Positions 1 to 7,009 of a DNA stretch of 11,931 nt are shown here, piece by piece. The stretch's first letter is position 1, and each line of letters starts with the position of its first letter. The notes beneath the pieces were generated by a model. That model was given only the letters and a program-made list of their open reading frames with translations. It ran no database searches and was not told the DNA's origin. The DNA is from CAZJBS01 sp964544475 (lineage in GTDB: Bacteria; CLD3; SB21), in assembly GCA_964544475.1 (NCBI GenBank), contig CAZJBS010000055.1, positions 1 through 11,931 of the forward strand, written 5' to 3'. Both the position numbers and the translations under genes were made by a program.

Positions 1-84
1 AATTCGTAATTCATAATTCGTAATTCATAATTCACATAGGTAAGGATGGGTGCGGGGCATTCTCAATTCTCAATTTTCCATTCA
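1..84. repeat. AATTC-type short tandem repeats
   Basis: Bases 1-34 are about five head-to-tail copies of a 7-base unit AATTCRT, with G and A alternating at the R so that the true period is 14. Bases 57-84 repeat a related ATTCTCA/ATTTTCC theme. The stretch lies just downstream of the rtcB stop and is much more AT-rich than its surroundings. It has no coding potential. Heptamer repeats of this kind are found between genes in several bacterial phyla. It runs off the left edge of the window, so its full length is unknown. Confidence 0.75.
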
Positions 85-92
85 AAAAAGGG

Positions 93-1289
93 TCAGTCCT
101 TGTACGGATCAAAAATGTCCTCTCCCGCCATGGCCACGCCGACCGGACGGAGCCGGTGAATAATTCGGATCGTTTCCTTGTGATATCGCAGGACCTGCTC
201 CAGCGGTTTGTAGCATGCCGGCGCTTCGTCCGCGCCGCCGCCCCGGAGTTCGATATGTTTTTGTTTCAGGTCATTCCGCACCTGGTCGAAATCGACGACA
301 CCGCGTGAGACGGCCATCATCCGGCCGTTCTTCCATTTCCTTTTTCCGGCCGCGGCCGTGCGCGACATGACGCGGCCCGCGCCATGCACTGTCGAATAAA
401 GTCCTTTTTCCGAAAGCGCGCCTTCCACACCTTCGACGATCACCGACGTGTCGCCCATGTTGGCGCCGATGAATCCCAACTGTCCTGGAAAGGCCGGCGT
501 ACAACCTTTACGCACCACCCACCAGTCCTCGCCGAAATGGCGTTCCTTCCAGAGAAAATTGTGATGATTGTGGACTGTGAAAACGGACGACGTGCCGACA
601 ATCCCGAGCACCTTGTCCACGACCAGGTCGCGGCCTGCGTAAGCGTATTCGCCGGCCAGCGCGACGGCTTCGATGTATTCCTGCCCGATCTGCGAATGGG
701 CGTCAAACAGGATCGGCGGTGCGTCCATACCCCCCTCCGCGACGTGATCGTGGAAACTCCTGCCTTTGGACATGGCGATGAATCCCATCGTGGTCTTGAA
801 CCCAAATCCGCGCGAGCCGAAATGAACGCCGATCCAGAGGCGGCCGTGTTCATCCTCCAGCAGATCGATAAAATGGTTGCCGCTGCCCACGGTGCCGAGT
901 TGTTCCTGCGCATAGGAAAGGAGTTCCCTCTGCGGCTTGAAAGGCGCCCGGGCGATTTTTTCAAAGACGGGATGATCGACGGGTTCCGGATTGGGTCGTC
1001 CGACGCCGAATCCGATCCGGCGCATGATTTCATCCATGACAGCCGGTATGTCCACGTCGGACGCCAGCGCTTCGGTCATTACGGCTTTGTTGCCGCAGGC
1101 GATGTCAAAGCCCACGCCGGACAGGGAAATTTTGTCACGATAGGCGACAGCGCCGCCGATCGGATGGCCGTAGCCATAATGGGCATCGGCGGTGAGCACA
1201 CCGACGGATTCCCCGACCAGGCATCGTTTGATCTGGTCAATGGATTTGGAATCGATGATGTCGCGGCCGAAGATCGTGAGTGGTTGCAT
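93..1289 (-). CDS. rtcB: RtcB-family RNA ligase
   Basis: RtcB enzymes join RNA 2',3'-cyclic phosphate or 3'-phosphate ends to 5'-OH ends, using GTP and Mn2+, in RNA repair or tRNA splicing. Numbered from the upstream TTG at 1304, the protein shows the DAHYGYGHPIGG motif (40-51), the metal-binding D-I-A-C (67-70), GSGNHF (140-145), HFGSRG (161-166), the HNHHN metal site (245-249), RKGCTPA (265-271) and STVHGAGRVMSR (304-315). The His of HGAGR (307) is the residue guanylated in the family. The length, about 400 residues, matches short bacterial RtcB such as the E. coli protein. The C-terminus reads PVGVAMAG followed by EDIFDPYKD, so the near-terminal Lys of classical RtcB is absent; this looks like a subfamily trait. 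I prefer the ATG at 1289; an in-frame TTG at 1304 would add five residues. Neither start has a clear Shine-Dalgarno site. No rtcA or archease gene is nearby. The DUF255 gene lies 172 bases upstream on the same strand. Confidence 0.93.
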   Translation of the reverse strand: MQPLTIFGRDIIDSKSIDQIKRCLVGESVGVLTADAHYGYGHPIGGAVAYRDKISLSGVGFDIACGNKAVMTEALASDVDIPAVMDEIMRRIGFGVGRPNPEPVDHPVFEKIARAPFKPQRELLSYAQEQLGTVGSGNHFIDLLEDEHGRLWIGVHFGSRGFGFKTTMGFIAMSKGRSFHDHVAEGGMDAPPILFDAHSQIGQEYIEAVALAGEYAYAGRDLVVDKVLGIVGTSSVFTVHNHHNFLWKERHFGEDWWVVRKGCTPAFPGQLGFIGANMGDTSVIVEGVEGALSEKGLYSTVHGAGRVMSRTAAAGKRKWKNGRMMAVSRGVVDFDQVRNDLKQKHIELRGGGADEAPACYKPLEQVLRYHKETIRIIHRLRPVGVAMAGEDIFDPYKD

Positions 1290-1304
1290 GGAGGAATGTA
1301 ACAA

Positions 1305-1335
1305 GAGGGGAGATCATTTCCAAAGCCCTCCCCTC
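1305..1335 (-). promoter_or_regulatory. hairpin in the rtcB leader
   Basis: GAGGGGAG at 1305-1312 and CTCCCCTC at 1328-1335 are perfect 8-base inverted arms around a 15-base loop, immediately upstream of the possible rtcB starts. In the mRNA the 5' arm contains a GGAGG, and a CCTCC lies directly before the ATG at 1289. The same purine run could therefore pair with either of two partners. This could control translation, but that is inference from pairing alone. Confidence 0.4.
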
Positions 1336-1461
1336 AAAGTGGAGAGTCAGTTCGGGGTTCACCGCGTTTCGGCGCGAAGGCACCCGTGGGAATGGTGCAT
1401 GCGTTCGGCAAATGCAATTCAGTTCGATGCGCAGTCTCGCGCCATCGAACGAAAGCGGAAC

Positions 1462-3591
1462 CTACGGACGCCTAAGAACCTGTTCCAATTCTTCCACCCG
1501 ATGGATCGGGGTCTGGCAGGCAAAATTCTTGCAAACATATACCGTGGGTTTGCCATCAACGGCGACGTAGTCGGCCACGAATGGGGACAGCATGCCAATC
1601 TCACCGTCTTCCCCTATTTTCACAAGGACGACGTCGCCCGGAAGAAATCGTGTTTGAACGATCGACATAAACTCACGCACGGAATCGCGGTCGGACCCGA
1701 CAATCACAATTTCTCTTGAAGGACCGTCGGCCAATATTTTGGCGATAAGATACTGGCAGAAACCCGCCGGGTATCTCGAAATTTGCGGCGAAAAAGCCTT
1801 CCCAATCCCGTCGGCGAGCCGTATGAATTCTCCATTGTCGGTCATCCGGCCCAGACGATACAGATTCAAGGCCGCCACGGAATTGCCGGATGGAATGGCC
1901 CCGTCGTAAATTTCCTTCGGACGGAAGGGCAATTCGTCCGGTGTCAGCCGCGTCATGAAAAACCCGCCTTTTTCGGGGTCATGGAATTCCGCGATCATTG
2001 TATGCGTGAGGGCGAGCGACTCATTCAACCAGGACGCGTCCCATGTCGCTTCGTACAATTCGAGAAGGCCCCACACGAGGAATGCGTAATCTTCGAGATG
2101 GGCCGGCAAGCCGGCATCGCCCGCCCGGTAACGTTTCATCAGCCGGCCGTCCGGCGACCGGAGCCTCGTCAGCACAAACAAAGCCGCCCGAGCGGCGGCA
2201 TCCGCGTAGTGATTCTTCTGAAACGCCTTGGCCGCCTTGGCCAGGGCGGCGATCATCAGACCATTCCAGTCGGTGAGAATCTTGTCGTCCTTGAAGCAAT
2301 GAATTCTGCCTTCGCGCCGGTCGAAGAGTTTTCGGCGAAGATGGTCCAGTTTCTGAAGCAGGACTTGCTCACGAAGGCCGAGCTCGTCGGCCAGGACGTC
2401 GTTTGCCTTGTCGGTGAAAAAAATATTTCTGCCGTTGAGTTCTCTCGTGGCTTCCTCATAGCAGTTGCCGTCTTTTTCCGCATGATATACATCGCACCAC
2501 AACACGGCGTCCGTTTCACCCAGCGCGTCGACAATCTCGGCGTACGTCCATTGATAGAACTTGCCTTCCTCGCCTTCGCTGTCGGCGTCCTCCGCCGAGT
2601 AAAAACCACCGTCGCGATCCGTCATATCCCGCAAAACGTAAGCAACGATTTCTTCCGCCGTGTTCTTGTAACTGTCCTTTCGGGTGACCTGATACGCCTC
2701 GGTGTAGGCGATGGCCAGCATGGCCTGATCGTACAACATTTTCTCAAAATGCGGAAGAAACCAACGCTCGTCCGTGCTGTAGCGGTGGAATCCAAAACCG
2801 ACGTGGTCATACAGGCCGCCCCGCCGCATGGCGGTCAGCGTTTTCTCGACCATCGCCAGCGCGTCGTTCCGGCCCGTCCGGTGGGCGAAACGCAGGAGGA
2901 ATGAGAGGTTGTGTGGCATCGGAAATTTCGGGGCCCGGCCGAATCCTCCATTCACCGCATCGAACTGGCTTTGCAATTGTACGAAGGCCTCATCCACGAT
3001 CGATTGACCGGGAGCTTCTTCCACACCATCCTGGTCGCGCAGGGAACGAATCCGGGTCATGATTTCGTTCGCAGATTGAACGACCTCGTGTCGACGCTCG
3101 GTCCAGGCTTCACGTATCGCCGTGGCGAGTTCGATCATGCCCGGGCGGCCGTGACGGCTTTGTTTGGGAAAATAGGTTCCGGCGAAGAACGGCTGCTTGT
3201 CCGGCGTCAGAATAACCGTCATGGGCCATCCGCCGTGCCCGCTCAGCGCCTGCGTGACGGACATGTATACCGCATCAATATCCGGGCGTTCCTCGCGGTC
3301 CACTTTGACACAAACGAAAATCCCGTTCATGAGACGCGCGACGTCGGCGTCCTCGAAGGATTCTCTTTCCATCACATGGCACCAATGGCACGTCGCATAA
3401 CCCACCGACAAAAATACCGGCTTGTTTTCGGCACGGGCCCGTTCAAAAGCCGCATCGCCCCAGGGATACCAATCGACCGGGTTTCGCGCGTGCTGCAACA
3501 GGTATGGACTCTTTTCAAAGATGAGACGGTTGAATTCCGGCCCGCCGTCCGGGGGAAGGGACTGGATGTGATCGGGATCGGGTAATTTCAA
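1462..3591 (-). CDS. DUF255 thioredoxin-domain protein, YyaL/SPATA20 family
   Basis: This is a full-length member (709 residues) of the family that includes B. subtilis YyaL and human SPATA20, whose biochemical role is not settled. The N-terminal thioredoxin-like domain (about 20-190) carries the family signature SPYLLQHARNPVDWYPWG (28-45), the redox-type motif C-H-W-C (68-71) followed by HVMERESF, the string VKVDREERPDID (95-106) and GGWPMTVILTP (120-130). The rest resembles an alpha/alpha six-hairpin barrel, with the conserved strings GFGRAPKFP, PHFEKMLYDQAM, GGFYSAEDADSEGEEGKFY and LTDWNGLMI. It is probably cytoplasmic, since no signal peptide is visible. The start is TTG: AAGGA lies six bases upstream in the minus-strand message and no better start exists. 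The stop is TAG. It may be co-transcribed with rtcB, though the gap between them is more than 150 bases. Confidence 0.95.
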   Translation of the reverse strand: MKLPDPDHIQSLPPDGGPEFNRLIFEKSPYLLQHARNPVDWYPWGDAAFERARAENKPVFLSVGYATCHWCHVMERESFEDADVARLMNGIFVCVKVDREERPDIDAVYMSVTQALSGHGGWPMTVILTPDKQPFFAGTYFPKQSRHGRPGMIELATAIREAWTERRHEVVQSANEIMTRIRSLRDQDGVEEAPGQSIVDEAFVQLQSQFDAVNGGFGRAPKFPMPHNLSFLLRFAHRTGRNDALAMVEKTLTAMRRGGLYDHVGFGFHRYSTDERWFLPHFEKMLYDQAMLAIAYTEAYQVTRKDSYKNTAEEIVAYVLRDMTDRDGGFYSAEDADSEGEEGKFYQWTYAEIVDALGETDAVLWCDVYHAEKDGNCYEEATRELNGRNIFFTDKANDVLADELGLREQVLLQKLDHLRRKLFDRREGRIHCFKDDKILTDWNGLMIAALAKAAKAFQKNHYADAAARAALFVLTRLRSPDGRLMKRYRAGDAGLPAHLEDYAFLVWGLLELYEATWDASWLNESLALTHTMIAEFHDPEKGGFFMTRLTPDELPFRPKEIYDGAIPSGNSVAALNLYRLGRMTDNGEFIRLADGIGKAFSPQISRYPAGFCQYLIAKILADGPSREIVIVGSDRDSVREFMSIVQTRFLPGDVVLVKIGEDGEIGMLSPFVADYVAVDGKPTVYVCKNFACQTPIHRVEELEQVLRRP

Positions 3592-3607
3592 GGAGTGTCC
3601 TTCTGTA

Positions 3608-3635
3608 GAAATATTCTTTTGGCACCGGGTGGCAA
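3608..3635 (-). promoter_or_regulatory. candidate sigma-70 promoter for the DUF255 gene
   Basis: Read on the minus strand, TTGCCA (plus 3630-3635, five of six to the -35 consensus) is followed after 16 bases by TATTTC (plus 3608-3613, a weak -10). It lies directly upstream of the TTG start at 3591, which would leave only a very short leader. The assignment is by eye only. Confidence 0.3.
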
Positions 3636-3798
3636 ATGGAGCGAACCCATGTTCCCGGCGTCCTCAGAGGTTATACACCAAAGTATAGATATGGTATTTG
3701 TGATGTTCAACGTGCGATTTCTGGCCGGTTCTTTTTTCCCATTGATGGAAACCCAGATAATGCTTGCTCCTGCAAATTTCGGACCTTGTCTTCTTTAT

Positions 3799-4161
3799 AT
3801 GGACATGCAGGAAATCATACGGATACTCACGTCGAAAGCCGTATTGCTGACGTACGTATTCATCGGCTATCTTGCCGTCGCCGACCGTTCGGTGCCGGCG
3901 TGTGTGATAGATCCCGTCCCTCAGTATGCCACCAACGATCTGGCGTTTCCATCCGCCCAGACGTATCCCGTCGCAATGGCGGAGCACGTCCGATCGGTCA
4001 AGCAAACGCCCATCATTGATTTCGTTGAAACAGAGTTTTTTGGAATGTGGCTTGGCTTGTCCGCCCGACACGCCACGGTATGCAGGGCACGACCGCCAAG
4101 TCATACCTGTTTACTTCACTATTCGTTTCCTCCCAGGGCTTCCCCATCTTCCGTTTCCTGA
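3799..4161 (+). CDS. hypothetical small protein with N-terminal hydrophobic segment (weak candidate)
   Basis: I do not recognise this 120-residue ORF. It begins MDMQEIIRIL and has a hydrophobic stretch at roughly residues 8-26 that could be a signal anchor, followed by a Pro- and Ala-rich segment. A hand count over 65 codons from 3808 gives GC of about 62, 42 and 69% at codon positions 1, 2 and 3. This is the usual coding pattern for this base composition, and the opposing frame translates to an unnatural Arg/His-rich protein. Against it: there is no Shine-Dalgarno site before the ATGs at 3799 or 3805, no family resemblance, and the last 40 or so residues look less natural. It could be a decayed gene fragment. 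Confidence 0.25.
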   Translation: MDMQEIIRILTSKAVLLTYVFIGYLAVADRSVPACVIDPVPQYATNDLAFPSAQTYPVAMAEHVRSVKQTPIIDFVETEFFGMWLGLSARHATVCRARPPSHTCLLHYSFPPRASPSSVS

Positions 4162-4243
4162 TCAAATTACATCATACATTTGTCATGCCTGTGCGGCAAG
4201 CGCACGGACAAATTCCATTATCTCTGTCCGAAAGGAGATGTGC

Positions 4244-4351
4244 ATGGAGTCTTCAAATTATTCCAGCAAACCGGGAGTGGCCTTGTTCTGGACATTCATC
4301 ACAACGTTGGCCCTTTTCTACGCCGGATTGGTCGTGTACCTTCTCGGCTGA
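4244..4351 (+). CDS. 35-residue single-span membrane protein
   Basis: This short ORF begins MESSNYSSKPG, has a hydrophobic segment of about 22 residues (12-34) rich in Phe, Leu, Val and Thr, and ends YLLG followed by TGA. A strong ribosome-binding site, AAAGGAG, lies about seven bases before the ATG. The strong terminator at 4372-4404 begins 20 bases after the stop, so SD, ORF and terminator form a compact single-gene unit. An in-frame ATG at 4238 overlaps the Shine-Dalgarno site and is unlikely to be the start. The polar, serine-rich N-terminus and lack of positive charge after the span give no firm topology. I do not recognise a family. Small membrane proteins of this size often act as accessory subunits of respiratory or transport complexes, but no partner gene lies beside it. 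Confidence 0.65.
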   Translation: MESSNYSSKPGVALFWTFITTLALFYAGLVVYLLG

Positions 4352-4371
4352 CCTACGCTGATGCACATAAA

Positions 4372-4404
4372 AAACCGGACAGTACAAACTGTCCGGTTTA
4401 TTTT
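4372..4404. terminator. bidirectional rho-independent terminator
   Basis: A perfect 12-base-pair stem (4372-4383 with 4388-4399) encloses the tetraloop ACAA. On the plus strand it is followed by ATTTT. On the minus strand the closing arm runs straight into TTTTTT. It lies between the convergent small membrane protein gene and trmO and can end both transcripts. Confidence 0.9.
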
Positions 4405-4431
4405 CGGAAATACAGAATATACCAGTACCGA

Positions 4432-4866
4432 TTACTCACCATTATCCATCCAGCCCTTTTTGATTTCGTCCAATGGCACACTCGTCAAATATGGTTTGAT
4501 ATCGAGAATGGGCGTTGCGTCCAGCATGTCGACGCCATGAACAAAAAGCCGGCTGCCTTCCTTCTTCAGAACGCGCACCACGGTCAAACCAATCGGATTC
4601 GGTCGCCTCGGCGATCGTGTCGAAAACAAACCGTGCGGTTTCCTGGCGGTTGGCGGCGTGCTCAGGAGATCGTACCCCTCCGAACGATCGAACACCCAAA
4701 TCACAAACACATGTGAAAAACCGTCGATGTCCGTCAATCCGGTTTCGAATTCCGGCAACAGCTCCAGAGTACCTTCCGCTTCATGTTTCGCGCCGGGACC
4801 TTTTGGAATTTGCGATGGGTCCGAGTATGGACTGCGTACGAATCCAATGGGCTTCATCGTGAACAT
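4432..4866 (-). CDS. trmO: tRNA (N6-threonylcarbamoyladenosine(37)-N6)-methyltransferase TrmO
   Basis: TrmO (YaeB/TsaA family) uses S-adenosylmethionine to methylate the t6A37 base next to the anticodon of certain tRNAs that read ACY codons. The 144-residue protein is a single beta-barrel domain, the usual length for the short bacterial form. Signatures include IGFVRSPYSD (7-16), FSHVFVIWVFD (50-60), the highly conserved RSPRRPNPIGLT (84-95) and LDATPILDIKPY (115-126). The start ATG at 4866 has GGAGG six bases upstream; the longer open frame to 5037 has no comparable site and overlaps the dsrE-like gene. It is the last gene of the minus-strand run, 56 bases behind the DsrE-like gene, and ends before the terminator at 4372-4404. 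Confidence 0.95.
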   Translation of the reverse strand: MFTMKPIGFVRSPYSDPSQIPKGPGAKHEAEGTLELLPEFETGLTDIDGFSHVFVIWVFDRSEGYDLLSTPPTARKPHGLFSTRSPRRPNPIGLTVVRVLKKEGSRLFVHGVDMLDATPILDIKPYLTSVPLDEIKKGWMDNGE

Positions 4867-4922
4867 CGCGTACCTCCGGTCATGAACACGCCTTGCGATA
4901 GTAAGATTGCGGTGAAACGTCG

Positions 4923-5243
4923 TCAAAACGTAACGACTTTGTCCGCCCATTCGACCAACTTGACGCAATCCACCATCGTCGAAATCGGACAGGTTGCACT
5001 GGCATCCATCTGACGGGACTTGAGGCACGTGCCGCATGCCAGAATCTCCCCGCCGTTTTCAGCAAACAGTTTCAGTTGAGCGGCCACATCGTATTTTTCA
5101 TGGCTCAAGGTCTCACATTCCACGGCTTCACCCATCAGGAATACTTTGGTTTCATGACCCTGTTTTCTGGCTGTCACTGCAAACCGGAATGCATTCCAGG
5201 CTTTTTCAAATTCCTTCGTTTCAAGAATGACACCGATGTTCAT
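4923..5243 (-). CDS. DsrE/DsrF-like family protein
   Basis: A 106-residue cytoplasmic protein of the DsrE/F fold, whose members pass sulfane sulfur between proteins or serve in thiol redox reactions. It begins MNIGVILETKEFEKAWNAFRF and has the alternating beta/alpha pattern of the family. The motif A-C-G-T-C (69-73, Cys70 and Cys73), followed by LKSRQM, matches the cysteine site of DsrE-like proteins (CGxC...R). Cys43, Cys85 and Cys93 are additional. The ATG at 5243 has AGGA six bases upstream, and the family-typical length supports this start over a much longer open frame. It lies 44 bases behind chrA and 56 bases before trmO, so co-transcription is likely. The sulfur donor or acceptor is unknown, and no dsr, tus or sox genes are in the window. 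Confidence 0.88.
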   Translation of the reverse strand: MNIGVILETKEFEKAWNAFRFAVTARKQGHETKVFLMGEAVECETLSHEKYDVAAQLKLFAENGGEILACGTCLKSRQMDASATCPISTMVDCVKLVEWADKVVTF

Positions 5244-5287
5244 AGCTTTTCCTGTCTTTGGTTGATAGTAAGAAAAAATAGAGCGGG

Positions 5288-6397
5288 TCATCCGCCCAAT
5301 ACATACCCCAGCACGGCGCTCGCCGCGATCACAAAGACGGTGTTGATCCGCGGGAAACCAAACGTCACCACCAAACCGGCGACGGCAATCAAAGCCGCCT
5401 GCCAATGAGTGATCACCGTGATGCTCATGTCCACGCAAACATGGGCAATGATCGCCACGGACGCGATATTCACGCCGTCGAGAAAGGCGGCAAAGCGTTT
5501 GGACTCGCGCAAGATCCTGACCAGCGGATTCAACGCGGCCACAAAAACAAACGACGGCAGAAACACGCCAAGCGTTGCCGCGGCTGCGCCGCCCGCGCCG
5601 TTGATCTGCCAGCCGATGAACGTGACCGATGAAAAAACCGGCCCGGGCGTAAGCTGCCCCACGGCAATGGCGTCGATCAGTTGCTGACGGGTCAGCAAAC
5701 CCGTGGCCACCAATTCCGTGTCCAGAAAAGCAAACAACACGTAACCGCTGCCATACAACACGGCGCCGATTTTCAGGAACGTAAGAAACAGCGACAGGTT
5801 GATTCCCGCCGCCATCGGCCACGCCCAAGGGGTGAGAATGGGTATCCAGCAAACCGCGCGATCGCGTGAATTCCAAAAACCGGCCGCCATCGCCGCGAGT
5901 CCGGCGCCAAACATAACGTAGATTTCATGGACCCCGAGAAAGCACAGACCAAAAGCCGCGCATCCAAGAACGCCGAGCGTCACGGATTTCAACGCCTGTT
6001 TTCCAAGGGGAAAAACCGCCGACAGTATGATCGCAATGATCGCGGGTTTGATGCCGCGAATAAACGGCTGAACTTCCGGGAGCGTGCCGTACGACCGGTA
6101 CATCCAGGCGAAAACCGCCGTGATCAAAACCGCCGGAAGAATAAAACACACGCCGGCCACCAGCAGTCCCTTCAGACCCGCTCTTTCACGCCCGATGTGA
6201 ATCGCCATCTCCGTGCTGTTGGGGCCGGGAATCAGGTTGGTGATGCCGATGAGGTCGAGAAACCGGCCATCGGTGAGCCACCGGCGGCGCTCCACAAACT
6301 CCGTGCGCATTATCGCGATGTGCGCCGCCGGACCGCCAAACGAGATGACGCCCAGCTTGAAAAATACCCGGGCCAGTTCGGGCAGGCGGCTATTCAT
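5288..6397 (-). CDS. chrA: ChrA-family chromate/anion transporter
   Basis: A 369-residue inner-membrane protein with two homologous CHR halves, the long-chain CHR architecture. The first half shows FFKLGVISFGGPAAH (12-26) and NLIPGPNSTEMAIHIG (54-69). The second repeats the pattern as FLKIGAVLYGSGYV (207-220) and GQLTPGPVFSSVTFIGW (247-263). About ten hydrophobic segments can be seen. Family members export chromate, and some may move other oxyanions; the substrate here cannot be told from sequence, and no chrB or chrR regulator is nearby. The length is slightly below the 390-400 residues common for ChrA, with all signature motifs present. The start ATG at 6397 lacks a clear Shine-Dalgarno site. 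The gene follows doxX by 92 bases and precedes the DsrE-like gene by 44 bases. Confidence 0.92.
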   Translation of the reverse strand: MNSRLPELARVFFKLGVISFGGPAAHIAIMRTEFVERRRWLTDGRFLDLIGITNLIPGPNSTEMAIHIGRERAGLKGLLVAGVCFILPAVLITAVFAWMYRSYGTLPEVQPFIRGIKPAIIAIILSAVFPLGKQALKSVTLGVLGCAAFGLCFLGVHEIYVMFGAGLAAMAAGFWNSRDRAVCWIPILTPWAWPMAAGINLSLFLTFLKIGAVLYGSGYVLFAFLDTELVATGLLTRQQLIDAIAVGQLTPGPVFSSVTFIGWQINGAGGAAAATLGVFLPSFVFVAALNPLVRILRESKRFAAFLDGVNIASVAIIAHVCVDMSITVITHWQAALIAVAGLVVTFGFPRINTVFVIAASAVLGYVLGG

Positions 6398-6489
6398 GCG
6401 CCGCGTCGAATGGCTGATTGGAAAACGGCGGCGTCAATGGTATGGTGGCAAAACAATGCGGTCAGAAGTATTCGCACGGTCTCTCCTGG

Positions 6490-6921
6490 TTATGACGAAG
6501 GGGTTTTTGAATGTGAACGTCCGTCCAGCGACCATCGGCCGCTTCCCAGAATCTGAATCACGACAAGACCAATCAGCATCGCCCAGTCGGTGCGGCTTTC
6601 GTGCGCCATGATCCAGAAACCCTTCTCCGTGAGCATGGGTATTTTGGTGGTCACAATGGCGACGATCATCACGACCGTCAACGGAATGGCCGCATAACGC
6701 GTCCACAGCCCGACGAGGATCAGTATGCCGCCAAGAATTTCCACCGTTCCTACAAACGGCCCGAAAAAATCGGGCGCTGGAATTCCGATTCTGGCAAACC
6801 GGCCCGAGCCAAGCGTGTCGGCGAATAAGAGTTTCTGGATGCCTTCCGACAGAAACACACAACCGGTCATCAGCCGGACAAACCACGCGGCGATCGATGC
6901 TCTGTTTTCGGAAATCGTCAT
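6490..6921 (-). CDS. DoxX family membrane protein
   Basis: A 143-residue protein with four predicted membrane spans (about 10-28, 53-71, 78-93 and 112-126), the standard DoxX/DoxD layout. Typical strings are FVRLMTGCVFLSEGIQKLL (14-32), FFGPFVGTVEILGGILILVG (52-71) and the basic loop before IPMLTEKGFW (94-103). DoxX-family proteins are linked to thiosulfate:quinone oxidoreductase subunits and to redox-stress membrane complexes, but most members have no assigned reaction. The ATG at 6921 has AAAGGA seven bases upstream. A longer open frame that starts farther out translates differently and is not a DoxX protein. It is the first gene of the minus-strand run and is divergent from the DUF4175 gene across the repeat block. 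Confidence 0.9.
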   Translation of the reverse strand: MTISENRASIAAWFVRLMTGCVFLSEGIQKLLFADTLGSGRFARIGIPAPDFFGPFVGTVEILGGILILVGLWTRYAAIPLTVVMIVAIVTTKIPMLTEKGFWIMAHESRTDWAMLIGLVVIQILGSGRWSLDGRSHSKTPSS

Positions 6922-6969
6922 GAGATGTCCTTTCTGCTCCAGGATTGGCGGCCACGTTGCGTCGGGAGT

Positions 6970-6998
6970 AGTTTAGCAAATGGGGATCTTAGATGCAA
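6970..6998 (-). promoter_or_regulatory. candidate promoter for the doxX-chrA-dsrE-trmO run
   Basis: On the minus strand, TTGCAT (plus 6993-6998) and TAAACT (plus 6970-6975, four of six to the -10 consensus) are spaced by 17 bases. They lie about 50 bases before the doxX ATG, outside the repeat block. The -35 match is weak. Confidence 0.33.
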
Positions 6999-7009
6999 TG
7001 ATGGGAGCA

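Larger units (their letters stand above)
3592..4243. other. intergenic region without a secure gene
   Basis: About 650 bases between the divergent DUF255 gene and the small membrane protein gene. All frames contain ORFs, but none has recognisable domains together with a ribosome-binding site. The left part is AT-richer than the genes around it. The right end (about 4189-4230) contains two small inverted repeats, GTGCG/CGCAC and CGGACA/TGTCCG, in front of the Shine-Dalgarno site of the next gene. The only stretch with coding-like statistics is listed separately at 3799-4161. Confidence 0.6.

Noticed and set aside
384..1301. Long plus-strand ORF opposite rtcB (305 codons)
   Set aside because: It is the antisense of a gene with complete RtcB motifs; the translation shows no family resemblance.
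1783..2904. Long plus-strand ORF opposite the DUF255 gene (373 codons)
   Set aside because: Antisense shadow of a full-length conserved protein; no ribosome-binding site and no recognisable domains.
3664..4104. Minus-strand ORF of 146 codons in the unassigned region
   Set aside because: Arg/His/Gly-rich translation typical of antisense frames. The start has no properly spaced Shine-Dalgarno site, and the plus frame has the more natural codon-position pattern.
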